From Cololabis saira (Eukaryota; Chordata; Actinopteri; Beloniformes; Belonidae), in contig NC_084599.1 of the NCBI RefSeq assembly GCF_033807715.1, forward strand, positions 3,299,625 through 3,363,624: a DNA stretch of 64,000 bases. Direction: 5' to 3'. The notes under the pieces are model-generated. The model was not told the DNA's origin. It saw only the letters and a program-made list of their open reading frames with translations, and did not search any database. Numbering within the stretch: position 1 is the first letter of the stretch; the number at the start of each line of letters is the position of its first letter. Below, piece by piece: positions 35,001-43,799 of this stretch. A program made the position numbers and the translations under genes.

Positions 35001-38000
35001 TGGTAACTGTGAGTCCTGCATTTACCTGAGTGTGTGTTTGTCAGCGCCTCACATCGAGGATCTGGTTCTGCTGCCTTCCCCTGTCCTGCGCCTGCTCAAC
35101 CTGATCGATGACAGCCACCTGCACAACGAGGAAGAGTACGAAGGTACAACAAGCCTTTTTTCTTCTGCTCCATCTTCAGATGACATTTGTAAAATGACAC
35201 ATTTCAGTTTTCCTGAAATCGTTCCTATAGAGGGAATGAGCATGACGTCACAGATGCAACTTCTCAGCGGGTTACGCCCACTGAGTGTCGGAAAGACTGA
35301 GTGTCGGAAAGACTGAGTGTCGGAAAGACTGAGTGTCGGGAAGACTGAGTGTCGGGAAGACTGAGTGTCGGGAAGACTGAGTGTCGGGAAGACTGAGTGT
35401 CGGGAAGACTGAGTGTCGGGAAGACTGGGTGTCGGGAAGACTGGGTGTCGGGAAGACTGGGTGTCGGGAAGACTGGGTGTCGGGAAGACTGGGTGTCGGG
35501 AAGACTGGGTGTCGGGAAGACTGGGTGTCGGGAAGACTGGGTGTCGGGAAGACTGGGTGTCGGGAAGACTGGGTGTCGGGAAGACTGGGTGTCGGGAAGA
35601 CCGGGTGTCGGGAAGACCGGGTGTCGGGAAGACCGGGTGTCGGGAAGACCGGGTGTCGGGAAGACCGGGTGTCGGGAAGACCGGGTGTCGGGAAGACCGG
35701 GTGTCGGGAAGACCGGGTGGCAGCTAAACGTTCAGTTTGAGCAACTGGAAAACATCTAAAATGGGAAAGAGCTGTTGTGCGATCCACTGTACTCATAGAT
35801 TTAGCAAGAAATCGGAGTTATCGTTTTACAGACTGCTGAAAAATAAGCTTAAGAGAGACAAATGGATCACTGCAATTCACAGAAACAACTGGATTCCAGA
35901 CACCGAAACGTGGATTTGTGGTTCCTATTTTCTATCAGGTAATGTTGGATTTTTGGGTAGCTAATGTTAAACGGTCAAATCATAAAGTTCAGTGTCCTCG
36001 TCACTTTAATTTCTACAACAAATCCTGCCTTGAAGTCGGACCAAGCGTCAAGACTTTTGTAAGCCTTCAAGCTTTGCTTCGTGTATTTCCCCGGCGTAGA
36101 AATTAAGTTCATATAAATATCAGGAAACTGGATTGGTGGCCAAATATTAATGTCCATGGACCACTGGTTCTTGGTAACTGTACCAAATATTAATGTCGAC
36201 GGACCACTGGTTCTTGGGGTAACTGTACCAAATATTAATGTCCATGGACCACTGGTTATTGGTAACTGTACCAAATATTAATGTCCATGGACCACTGGTT
36301 CTTGGTAACTGTACCAAATATTAATGTCCATGGACCACTGGTTCTTGGTAACTGTACCAAATATTAATGTCCATGGACCACTGGTTCTTGGTAACTGTAC
36401 CAAATATTAATGTCCATGGACCACTGGTTCTTGGTAACTGTACCAAATATTAATGTCCATGGACCACTGGTTCTTGGTAACTGTACCAAATATTAATGTC
36501 CATGGACCACTGGTTCTTGGTAACTGTACCAAATATTAATGTCCATGGACCACTGGTTCTTGGTAACTGTACCAAATATTAATGTCCATGGACCACTGGT
36601 TCTTGGTAACTGTACGGGTCACTGTCAAGTCCAACTGACTTTAATTTAAGCTGATAATCAGCTGTTATCCCGTCTTCTCCACTAGTTGCAGCTGTTTTTA
36701 CCACTCAGTGTGAGTAAGGGGGGGGTCCAGTAGGGAAGTAACGTCTATGCAGACTCTTTACTTCCAGTGACTGATGCTCTGGATCTTCAGGTGTAACAAA
36801 AGCAAAACTGTCCACTTGCTGCTCTCAGATATCCTGGAGGACATGAAGGAGGAGTGTCAGAAGTACGGCTCCGTGGTTTCTCTGCTCATCCCAAAGGAGA
36901 ACCCCGGCAAAGGACAGGTAACGGCGCTGCCGCTGCATCCACTCACATAATCCTGTTTAAGTAGCTCTAAACATACCCACTATCTACAGTGGTGAGAATA
37001 AGTGACTCCACTCAAATGTACAACTTTTCTGCTTTCAATTACTTCAAAATGTGAACTGATCTTCATACGAGTCACATTAAAGGAGCTTGAGGCCAGATTG
37101 AGGCAGGATTGAGGCAGGATTTATGAAAAAAATTCGTATACGTTTTAAGTTTTCTAGTAATAATGTCAGATGAAGCGTTCCAAACCAAAAAGAATGTTTC
37201 CTCTAGTGTATCTCTCCTTTGCCTTGAACAGGCTGTGTGCTGCAAAATGTGCTGCAATTCGGGCCCAAATTTCCCGCGCTGGGCTGCAGATGTGACGTCA
37301 CATGACGCTGCATGCACGTTCTCCCCGTTCTCCCGTGCCGGCTTCACTGTTGGCTGCAGTACCCCCGACGGCCGTCGTGGTGAAGGGTGGCGCTAGAGAG
37401 TCTCATTTCTTAAAAGGAGCCTCATGCTCCTTTAAAAGACAAACACAATATATTTAACCTGAAAATATGCAGCTACAACTTTTCATGTCTTTATACCGGT
37501 TAAAAGTCCACATTTGTGGAGGAAAATTCCTGAGTAATGGAACTTTTCTTTAATGCTGCCACAAGATATTTTTTTGTGGCAGCAAGCAGCAGCAGTTTCC
37601 TTCATGGTGTCCTGCCACGTCCAGGGTGCTCAGGGACTTTTACGCAGGAGTCTGTGGCTGCTGCTCGTAGCTTCCCCTCATGCAGGATTGGGTTTTGCAG
37701 TCGTCTTGCCTGTAGCCAGAGAGCCGACATGTCTACGTCTGTAGGCTGATGGATACCTGCACACTCTCAGATCACTTATGGAGCTTTGCCACTAGAACTT
37801 ACTCAGCCCGACTCCACTCGCCTCGGTTCTTCTCCACCAGGGGTCTAACGTGCCGAGTAGATACTTTTCTGTATCTATTCTGCTGAGGTTCTAAGCTGCT
37901 GAGTCGGCTGTATCTGACATCATCACACTACAGACCACCGATTGGTCGGGGGGTTGGAGTCAGACGTCTGAGTCAGGAGGAGGAAATCAGAGAAAGAGAC

Positions 38001-39162
38001 GGCTTCTGGTTCATTTTATTCAACCAGCAACGGCAGCAAAAGTCTGTTTGGTGATCCAACTCTGAGGGTCAGATGTTCATAAACCTGGTGCTGAGGAGAG
38101 AATTAAAAAGATCTAGACGGTGATAAGGAACGACCAGATCTACCAGGAGCTCTGTCTCTTCATAGCTGCTCACGGCTCCAGCTGACTTCTCAGCAGCACA
38201 GAGACAAACTAACAAAAAAAAGCGTCACCGCTTGAAGCTTCTTTCACTCTCATTTTTTAACTTGATATCAAACACAAGCCACAGACCCAGCAGCACATCT
38301 ATCATCTCCTCCAGGTTCTACATCTTTAGTGTTGTTGTCTTCTTCATTTAAACCAGGGGTCGCCAACCCAAAATGTTTTAGAGCCATTTTGGACCAAAAA
38401 CACAAAAAACAAATATGTCTGGAGCCGCAAAAAATGAAAAGTCTTGTATCAGCCTTAGAATGAAGACAACACATACTGCATGTTTCTATATTAGTTAGAA
38501 CTGGGGGAAGATTTTTCTTTTCATTATGCACTTCGAGAAAAAAGTCGAAATGTCAAGAAAAAGTTGAAATGTCGAGATTAATGTTGAAGTACAATCTTGA
38601 AAAAAAAGTCGAAATGTCAAGAAAAAAACCAAAATGTTGAGAAAAAAGTCGAAATGTCGAGATCAAAAGAAAAGGAAAGGAAAAAGGAAGAAAAAAGGGG
38701 GGGAAAAAAAGAAAAAAAGGTTAAACATTTTAGAAAAAGCTCCAGGAGCCACTAGGGCAGCGCTAAAGAGCTGCATGCTGCTCTAGAGCCGCGGGTCGCT
38801 GATCCCTGGTTTAGACACACAATCAAATACATCACAGCAGCTTCTCTCCAACCTCCTACTTCTGCTCCAGGTGCTGGATTGTAGTGGAAAAGAAACCAGG
38901 TTGAGTTGAGATGAGCAGAGCTGAGTAGGTTCTAGTGGAAAAGCTCCACTGGTGTTGGAGGAGGACTCTGAGACCGTTCGCCCCCTAATTCTCCCGCTCA
39001 TTTGTGTTTTCCCAGGTGTTTGTGGAGTACGCCAACTCCAGCGACTCCAAAGAAGCCCAGCGGCTGCTGACGGGCCGCACCTTCGACGGGAAGTTTGTGG
39101 TGGCCACGTTCTACCCTCTGAGCGCCTACAAGAGAGGTTACCTCTACCAGACTGTACAGTGA
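25714..39162 (+). CDS. uhmk1: UHMK1/KIS serine/threonine kinase (whole gene)
   Basis: Nine exons join in phase to 443 aa: 25714-26029, 28167-28296, 29559-29745, 30757-30948, 32084-32178, 34889-34965, 35045-35143, 36829-36917 and 39016-39162. Human UHMK1 is 419 aa. The N-terminal kinase domain has a Gly loop (about 52-60), Lys74, HADLKPRN with Asp182, DFG at 201-203 and APE at 223-225. The C-terminal UHM/RRM-like domain has the RxF motif R416-T-F418. Family knowledge: KIS is a nuclear kinase acting on splicing factors such as SF1 and on p27Kip1. Differences from human are about 20 extra N-terminal residues and a longer segment near residues 141-149. The introns are heavily invaded by transposons, but all coding exons look intact. 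Confidence 0.95.
26060..26510. repeat. Inverted repeat in uhmk1 intron 1
   Basis: The segment near CCTTCCTGAGTGGCAGCTG (26180) recurs as its complement near 26385. Paired arms of roughly 170 bp surround a central spacer. It is probably a MITE without clear target duplication. Confidence 0.65.
26690..27415. mobile_element. Composite repeat B, inverted relative of 21076-22240
   Basis: On the opposite strand it matches repeat A from CAGTACTGGAGTTG inward, and it carries the palindromic MITE at 26945-27265 but not the SINE. It lies in uhmk1 intron 1. Confidence 0.7.
26945..27265. mobile_element. Palindromic CACTGCAAAAA MITE
   Basis: Starts CACTGCAAAAACTCACAATC. The arms pair around AATCTGCCAGTCGAACAAG. 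One of four copies in the window. Confidence 0.8.
28068..28147. repeat. 28-bp tandem repeat before uhmk1 exon 2
   Basis: Three copies of GTGCAGCAGCGTGGTGACGG separated by TTGGTTTTA end about 20 bp before the exon 2 acceptor, so the array borders the polypyrimidine region. Confidence 0.9.
28167..28296 (+). CDS. uhmk1: uhmk1 exon 2
   Basis: Encodes VTLYGVFTNHSCLGVSTR, then LLLELLDVSVSELL. The chosen donor GGAG|GTAAGA keeps phase 2 and joins exon 3, which begins with one base of Arg149. An earlier donor-like GTGAGA at 28265 would end in phase 0 and break the join. The choice adds residues compared with human UHMK1. Confidence 0.85.
28378..29372 (+). mobile_element. Dispersed repeat with nested SINE
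   Basis: Begins GGGCCCAAGCACTTACAGTG and ends GAGGGCCCGTTCATCGCTGC. Interior words such as TTGCATTAATGGGCGTGGC recur. It is interrupted by a SINE at 28933-29280. An inverted relative lies in uhmk1 intron 5 (32855-34680). The superfamily is not identified. Confidence 0.65.
28933..29280 (+). mobile_element. tRNA-derived SINE with (ATT)n tail
   Basis: The head GGGGCGGCAGTAGCTCAGGTGG resembles a tRNA A box, with GGTTGGAATCC as a B-box-like word. The tail GGGTGCTATATAAATCC plus (ATT)n resembles L2-type LINE 3' ends. Confidence 0.8.
29559..29745 (+). CDS. uhmk1: uhmk1 exon 3, catalytic loop
   Basis: Encodes QQGHSMWLVQHCARD, EGYVHADLKPRNILW (catalytic loop, HAD in place of HRD as in other UHMK1 proteins) and FKLIDFGLSFKQGNQ (DFG). 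It is bounded by GTGTGCAG and CAG|GTCGGT. Confidence 0.95.
29787..30713. mobile_element. CTAGTGGAGCTTTTCC element, copy 1
   Basis: The left terminus CTAGTGGAGCTTTTCCACTAG is itself a palindrome and recurs inverted at the right end. A 224-bp hAT MITE is nested at 30394-30617. An inverted full relative is at 37775-38949. No coding region was seen. Confidence 0.75.
30394..30617. mobile_element. 224-bp hAT MITE
   Basis: Ends CAGGGGTAGGCAATTCCGG and CCGGAATTGCCTACCCCTG. The exact 8-bp duplication AGTTACAG lies on both sides (30386-30393, 30618-30625). Confidence 0.95.
30757..30948 (+). CDS. uhmk1: uhmk1 exon 4
   Basis: Encodes DVKYIQTDGYRAPEAELQ (APE motif of the activation segment), then AVDLWSLGVILLEMFSGIKL and VRSQEWK. 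It is 64 codons, phase 0 at both ends, with donor AAG|GTACAG. Confidence 0.95.
30985..31929. mobile_element. hAT-type element in uhmk1 intron 4
   Basis: Ends TAGGGGTGTAACAATATATCG and TATCGTTACACCCCTA. The flanks CACTCCTC (30977-30984) and CACTTCTC (31930-31937) are an 8-bp duplication with one mismatch. The interior is AT-rich with no transposase found. Confidence 0.8.
32084..32178 (+). CDS. uhmk1: uhmk1 exon 5
   Basis: Encodes ENSAAIVDHIFTSNSLVYPA and IPVYHLRDLIK plus two bases. Acceptor TTCCTGCAG, donor AAGAG|GTAAAT. Confidence 0.93.
32690..32800. mobile_element. Short dispersed repeat fragment
   Basis: GAAACAGTGGCAAGAAAAAC and GGATCATAAGGGGGGACCC are words common in fish repeats, with a relative near 4130-4190. 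The origin is not identified. Confidence 0.4.
32855..34680 (-). mobile_element. Inverted copy of dispersed repeat, split by hAT
   Basis: On the minus strand it matches 28378-29372, sharing the segments at GGGCGTGGC, GCGCCCCCTAGAAAAC and CACCTGGGTG. It is interrupted by the BED-finger hAT at 33066-34309. It lies in uhmk1 intron 5. Confidence 0.7.
33066..34309 (-). mobile_element. hAT element with BED-finger exon
   Basis: Ends TAGGGCTGAACGATATGG and ATATCGTTCAGCCCTA, flanked by the exact duplication TAACACAC (33058-33065, 34310-34317). Minus-strand 33973-33880 encodes SIIWRYFGFRKDD and VLCKSCLVKIAT, the first half of a BED zinc finger. No catalytic domain was found, so it is non-autonomous or heavily deleted. 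Confidence 0.85.
34889..34965 (+). CDS. uhmk1: uhmk1 exon 6
   Basis: With the split Ser codon it encodes MLVNSPKQRCTAEAALLSPF, then FSIPF. This is the end of the kinase C-lobe, and LSPFFSIPF is a strong UHMK1 signature. Acceptor GTGTGCAG, donor TTCG|GTAGGT. Confidence 0.93.
35045..35143 (+). CDS. uhmk1: uhmk1 exon 7
   Basis: Encodes PHIEDLVLLPSPVLRLLNLI, then DDSHLHNEEEYE, the linker into the UHM domain. It ends with one base at GAAG|GTACAA, and the next intron contains THAP element copy 2. Confidence 0.95.
35281..35718. repeat. 16-bp minisatellite with ordered variants
   Basis: About 27 units. From left to right the unit changes from GACTGAGTGTCGGAAA to GACTGAGTGTCGGGAA to GACTGGGTGTCGGGAA to GACCGGGTGTCGGGAA, in uninterrupted blocks. 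Copy 1 has only about five units. Confidence 0.95.
35761..35938 (+). pseudogene. THAP zinc-finger exon, copy 2, ligand lost
   Basis: Near-identical to 4832-5009, with SCCAIHC, SFYRLL and RDKWITAIHRNNW. The C-x2-H histidine of WICGSHF is replaced by tyrosine (WICGSYF), which should disrupt zinc binding. The donor TCAG|GTAATG is kept. It could only be expressed if spliced within the uhmk1 transcript or from its own promoter, and neither is shown. Confidence 0.65.
36140..36615. repeat. 43-46-bp minisatellite, 11 units
   Basis: Same unit as 5209-5735 (ATGTCCATGGACCACTGG). One unit has GTCGACGGACC instead. Confidence 0.95.
36829..36917 (+). CDS. uhmk1: uhmk1 exon 8, UHM domain start
   Basis: Encodes ILEDMKEECQKYGSVVSLL and IPKENPGKGQ, helix 1 and strand 2 of the RRM-like UHM. 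Acceptor GCTCTCAG, donor CAG|GTAACG, phase 0 end. Confidence 0.95.
37081..37431. mobile_element. TTAA-flanked MITE, copy 2
   Basis: Near-identical to 15903-16243, flanked by TTAA (37077-37080, 37432-37435). It lies in uhmk1 intron 8. Confidence 0.88.
37775..38949. mobile_element. CTAGTGGAGCTTTTCC element, copy 2 (inverted)
   Basis: Inverted relative of 29787-30713, sharing TCTCTCCAACCTCCTACTTC and the palindromic terminus. It is interrupted by a different hAT element at 38354-38808. Confidence 0.75.
38354..38808. mobile_element. hAT-like element with AAAGTCGAAATG array
   Basis: The left end CAGGGGTCGCCAACCC matches 12931-13461 in reverse, and the flanks ATTTAAAC and GTTTAGAC are an imperfect 8-bp duplication. 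The centre is a degenerate array of GAGAAAAAAGTCGAAATGTC. Confidence 0.75.
39016..39162 (+). CDS. uhmk1: uhmk1 exon 9 (terminal)
   Basis: Encodes VFVEYANSSDSKEAQRLL, then TGRTFDGKFVVATFYPLSAY (RxF motif and UHM strand 4), then KRGYLYQTVQ, stopping at TGA 39160-39162. Acceptor TTTTCCCAG. Confidence 0.97.
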   Translation: MFVEYANSSDSKEAQRLLTGRTFDGKFVVATFYPLSAYKRGYLYQTVQ

Positions 39163-40289
39163 ATCCTCCGGCAGTCTGTAACCTCTGCACTGCTCTCACC
39201 ATGGAAAATAATACTGCAAAAGGCTCCACCATGGAGAAATCTTCTCCCCGTTAAAAAAAAAAGAAGAAAAAAACAGCAAATCTTCAGTTGCGTGTGGCTG
39301 CCGTGCAGTTAAAACCATTTCAGTTCTCAGTGGGTGTAATCCAAAGTTCTGCATGCTGTCCCTGTGGTTCCACAGGTGTTCTTAGTTTGATGCAGGTTAA
39401 GTAAGCAGCTTCCCTTCTGTACGTGTCCCGTCCACCCGGTGCTTCACGGCGTACGCACCGGAACCCGTTAGCCTGTAAATGCATGTGTGCTGGACAGACG
39501 CCGGTGTGGAGCAGCAACACCGAAACACTGAAACACTTAATCTCATCACGTGTCAGGGAAACTGGGTGCAAACACGAGGAAGGTGAACTCTGGAGTTTCT
39601 GTCTAAGACCTCAAATCTTAACAAAGGTATCCTCAAAAAAGCCCTGTCCCTGTGAACAGAAGATGCAACGAAAACTAGTGTCTTTGTTGTTTTTGAAGAA
39701 GTGATTATTCTCATCATTGTGTTGCTGGTGATGTTTGGCCTTTAGAGGAAGCAGCAGATGTTTTCAGCTGCATCCTCTGCTCGTTTCCAGGGAGAAGTGG
39801 ACGGACAGCAAGCCCAGGGCTCCCAGTACGCAGATGTGTAGCCTCATATCTTTATATCTAAGCCTTTCATTCTCAAGGCCTCGCGCTTGGACAATATTTG
39901 AATCGCTTATGCTTGAATTCACCAAAGCACGTAGTACTATTTGTGCTTCCTTTGCGACACAGAACAAAGTACAAATTACTGAGCACATCCTGGAAATGAT
40001 CAAAAATCCATGTAGGAATTAGCAAGTGATCTGCATTATCAGTATCTTTCTCATTTATTTAATTCCCCCCCCCCCCCCTAGTTGGAAGAAAGTGTACGAG
40101 CCAAAATATCAAATCTATCAGATGTAGTCAGGTACGTCTGGGGCTCAGCTCGCGGCCGCCGCCGCGTCGCTCTCAGTCTCCAGCCAATCAGAGGGAGGAA
40201 TGAGGCTTTGACTGAGAGTGGAGGCTGCGGGTGTGAAACCCGGAGAGTGTTGGTGCAGGGAGAGACCACTAAACGCTCCCGCCCAGGAT
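39163..40289 (+). other. Presumed start of uhmk1 3' UTR
   Basis: Mostly non-repetitive sequence after the stop codon, with a C-run at 40066-40078. A small open stretch at 40080-40131 is bounded by CTAG and CAG|GTACGT but has no recognised product. Confidence 0.45.
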
Positions 40290-40637
40290 CTGAAGGATCT
40301 GAAGGGTCTGAAGGCCGTGACGGCACGAGAGCCAGCACTTGAGATCCCTGCCAGTACGGTACAGACGCAGCTCACAGGCTTTGGAACGATCTTCCAGTCT
40401 CTCTGCGTTCCATGGAGTCTGTTGACTCCTTCAAAAGGCAACTAAAGACCTTTTTATTTGTGCAGGCTTTTGCCTAATTATCTTGGGGCTGTTATGATTG
40501 TAAATGTGTTGTCTTGGCCTTTTTAATCTTAAATTTGTATGTATCCCTTACCTGTTTTTATTTTAACTGTGAAGCGCTCTGTGACCATGGTCTGTGAAGA
40601 GCGCTCTACAAATAAAGTTTACTTACTTACTTACCTG
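40290..40637 (+). mobile_element. LINE 3' end with (ACTT)n tail
   Basis: Includes SVDSFKRQLKTFLFVQAFA-like residues in one frame, the C-terminus of CR1/L2-type ORF2, then GAAGAGCGCTCTACAAATAAAG and a TACTTACTTACTTAC tail. Confidence 0.65.
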
Positions 40638-40744
40638 CCGTCACCAGGTGAACTGCAGCTAAATCACTACGCGTAAACCAGGCGGAGGATCCACACCCTC
40701 TGAAAAATCCTCTAGAGCAGTACGGAGTCAGACGTCGCTCCATG

Positions 40745-41402
40745 TAGCTCCTATAATGTAATAGTTTCACCCTATAATGTAATAATTTCACCCTATAATG
40801 TAATAATTTCCTGAAAATGTAATAAAATTTGCACTTAACTCAATCGAAAATCTAATAAAAACCCAATAATGTAATAACTTCACCAATAATGTAATAAAAT
40901 ATCCTGACTGATATTGTAATAACATTTTTACCGATAATGTAATACCTTATTACATTATTGGGAATTTATTACACTTTCAGGTGGCTCTTTTTTTCCCCCC
41001 CAAAACTGATAATGTGATACTTGACAAATAATCTAATATATATGTTCATTTTCAGTGCAGAGTTCTACATTTTGTGTTTCAAGTATCTAAGAATGTTATA
41101 TACTCTGGATTTGAAACACCAGAATGACTATTGGGTTAAATTGCAGACGTTGAGTACCATGTAATAAATTCCCAATAATGTAATAATGTAATTGTTGGTA
41201 AAAATGTTATTATAATATCCGTCAGGATATTTTATGACATTATTGGTGAAGTTATTACATTATTGGGTTTTATTACATTTTCAATTGAGTTAAGTGCAAA
41301 TTTTATTACATTTTCAGGAAATTATGACATTATAGGGTGAAATTATGACATTATAGGGTGAAATTATGACATTATAGGGTGAAATTATGACATTATAGGG
41401 AG
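40745..41402. repeat. ATGTAAT-rich palindromic element, copy 1
   Basis: The ends GTAGCTCCTATAATGTAAT and ATTATAGGGAGCAAC are inverted. The arms are built of CCTATAATGTAATAATTTCA-like tandem units, and CCAATAATGTAATAACTTC is matched by its complement on the other side. The middle has a poly-T/C run and AGTGCAGAGTTCTACATTTTG. A second copy is at 46110-46695. The class is unknown. Confidence 0.8.
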
Positions 41403-41996
41403 CAACAGTCCACTGTGTAAAAGACTAGTCTGCTATATGGAGGAGGTTTCTAACATCTGCCTTTTTTTTTGTTTTTACTATCATGATTTCAATAAATTTG
41501 AGCATCAGCTTCAAATCAATGCTGAAATCTTAGTGGATTTCTAGGCTGGTTTTTTGCTGTGGCTAGTTAAGTGTGAGTGCAGGAGAAGTTAGTTTAGACA
41601 CGTTTGACAATCTCCCAGTGTGTTTGGCTGGTTGGTAGACGGCCGGTAACCACCGCAGCACTGTTGTTGAGTGACCATGCCATCCCCCAGATGCCCGTGT
41701 TTGCAGTTAGGCTGCTGGTACGGGAGCGGGACGGACTGTTTGCCCTTAAAAAAAAAAAAAAAAAAAAAAAAGAGTTGTTGGAGCCGGAAAAGAGTTTTGT
41801 TACTTTTAGTTGAGCGGCTTGTTTGATTAGTAGCTTCAGATCCAGCGCGCTCCGTGTCTCTGCAGTTGTTGGTGGAGGAACAGCATGGAGCTTTTCTTCT
41901 GGTTGTTTCACCCTCAGAAGTGGAAACTGTAGTTCACACTCGGAGAAATAGATGAGGTCAAAGTAATTTAGACACCGTAACAAACCGTGACCACTA

Positions 41997-42409
41997 CACT
42001 GCAAAAAGTCAAAATCTTAACAAGAATATTTGTCTTATTTCTAGTTAAAATGTCTCATTTTTAGTCAAAAAATATCTTATTACACTTAAAAACAAGACTC
42101 ATCACTGGAAAAACCAACAATTTTCACCTCGTTCAAGTAGATTTTCACTTGAAATAAGTAGGAAAATCTGCCAGTGGAACAAGATTTTTTTTTGCTTATA
42201 ATGAGAAGATAAATCTTGTCCCACTGGCAGATTTTTCTACTTATTTCCAGTGAAAATTTACTTGAAACAGGTGAAAATTGTCAAATAACAAGTAATTTTT
42301 CTGGTAATGACTCTTGTTTTAAGTGTAATGAGATTTTCTGACTAAAAATTAGACATTTTAACTAGAAATAAGACAAATATTCCTGGTAAGATTTAGAGTT
42401 TTTTCAGTG
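41997..42409. mobile_element. Palindromic CACTGCAAAAA MITE, full
   Basis: Begins CACTGCAAAAAGTCAAAATC, ends in TTTTTTCAGTG, and TA flanks both sides (41995-41996, 42410-42411). The long inverted arms meet near 42180. Confidence 0.85.
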
Positions 42410-42730
42410 TAGAACAGGATAACGGACAGAGACGAGCCTTAATGAAGGCGTAAGCATCGCACCACTTCCTTTAGTTCAGCTAACGGAGGCCTGAACTTCA
42501 GCTTCCCTTCCATCTCCAGTGCTTCCAGGCAGAACAGTAGCGTTGACTTTGCGTGTTGGGCACTTTAATTAGTATGAAGTCAGGCCAAGCTCGTCTTCCA
42601 GATACTCTGCTGACCACAGCTCTTTCTCAAAAAGGATGGGAGTGGTGCCATGAGATGGATCGGTTGTGTCTAGTGTGCACCGGCCGTGACGCTGTTTCCG
42701 CCTGGCCTTCGTCCATCCGGACAGAACGCT

Positions 42731-43681
42731 ACAGTGGCCGAGACCCGCCATTGCTGAAAATAAAAGTAACGCTGCAAACAGAAACAAACACCGCTGCAAA
42801 TTAAAGAAACGCTCAGCAAATAAAATAAACGCTGCAAATAAAAGAAACGCCGCTGCAAATAAAAGAAATGCTGAAAATATAAAAAAAACCCAGCTGCAAA
42901 TAAAATAAAAAAACGACGCCAATAAAAAAGCCACAACGGAAGTGAATTACCGGGGACTGTTTTTGCCGATGCACTGGTGTTTTTATGTGAGAGGACACTG
43001 GTGTTGTTGTTTTTATCATTAATAATAATGCCAAGAATAATCTAAAGCGTGGGTAACAATAGTTATTTGGATGAATGTGAAGTTGAAGCTGTGTGTGGTG
43101 GTCAGGGACTTCAGCAAAAGTAGTCCCCGGTAATTCACTTCCATTGTGGCTTTTTTATTTGCGTCGTTTTTTTTTTATTTGCAGCGGCGTTTTTTTTATT
43201 TGCAGCGTTTCTTTTATTTGCAGCAGCATTTGTTTTTATTTGCAGCGTTTCTTTTATTTGCAGCAGCATTTGTTTTTATTTGCAGTGTTTATTTTATTTG
43301 CAGCGTTTCTTTTATTTACAGCAGTGTTTGTTTTTATTTGCAGTGTTTATTTTATTTGCAGCATTTCTTTTATTTACAGCGGTGTTTGTTTTTATTTGCA
43401 GCGTTTATTTTATTTGCAGCGTTTATTTTATTTGCAGCTGTGTTTGTTTTTATTTGCAGCGTTTATTTTATTTGCAGCGGTGTTTGTTTTTATTTGCAGC
43501 GTTTATTTTATTTGCAGCGGTGTTTGTTTTTATTTGCAAAGCGTTTATTTTATTTGCAAAGCGTTTATTTTATTTGCAAAGCGTTTATTTTATTTGCAAA
43601 GCGTTTATTTTATTTGCAGTAGCGTTTCTTTTTATTTGCAGCGTTTCTGTAATTTTCAGCAATGGGGGGTCTCGGCCACCG
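42731..43681. mobile_element. Inverted-repeat element with GCAGCGTTTATTTTATTT array
   Basis: The left end ACAGTGGCCGAGACCCGCC and the inverted right end around GGTCTCGGCCACCGT are flanked by AGAACGC on both sides. The left arm (42731-42960) has a few GCTGCAAATAAAAG units. The right arm (43120-43680) has the complement expanded to about 30 units. Open frames across the right arm are products of the repeat, not genes. Confidence 0.8.
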
Positions 43682-43799
43682 TAGAACGCGCCCCCTGGTG
43701 GTCGACGCAAGAAAGGCCTTTCTTACCAGAGGAGCTGGTTGGATGTTGATGTCACCCTGTTGCTTCCAGGAGGAGCAGTTTCTATCACTTTTTATTTAT

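Larger units (their letters stand above)
35227..36760 (+). mobile_element. THAP-domain element, copy 2
   Basis: Same order as copy 1 at 4681-5882: left end ATAGAGGGAATGAGCATGAC, a 16-bp tandem array (here expanded to 35281-35718), a THAP exon (35761-35938), the 43-46-bp minisatellite (36140-36615), then the conserved 3' segment with poly-G. It lies within uhmk1 intron 7, sense orientation. Confidence 0.65.

Noticed and set aside
35272..35796. 174-codon minus-strand frame and plus-strand frames over the 16-bp array
   Set aside because: Generated by the minisatellite. The repeat lacks stops in several frames and has no conserved domain.
40080..40131. Exon-like segment between CTAG and CAG|GTACGT
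   Set aside because: Only 52 bp with no recognised peptide and no partner exon. Kept as a note under the 3' UTR region, not as a gene.
43093..43749. 218-codon frame rich in Phe-Tyr-Leu-Gln, resembling membrane segments
   Set aside because: It is encoded entirely by the expanded TTTATTTGCAGCG array of one arm of an inverted-repeat element. Neighbouring frames are open too.
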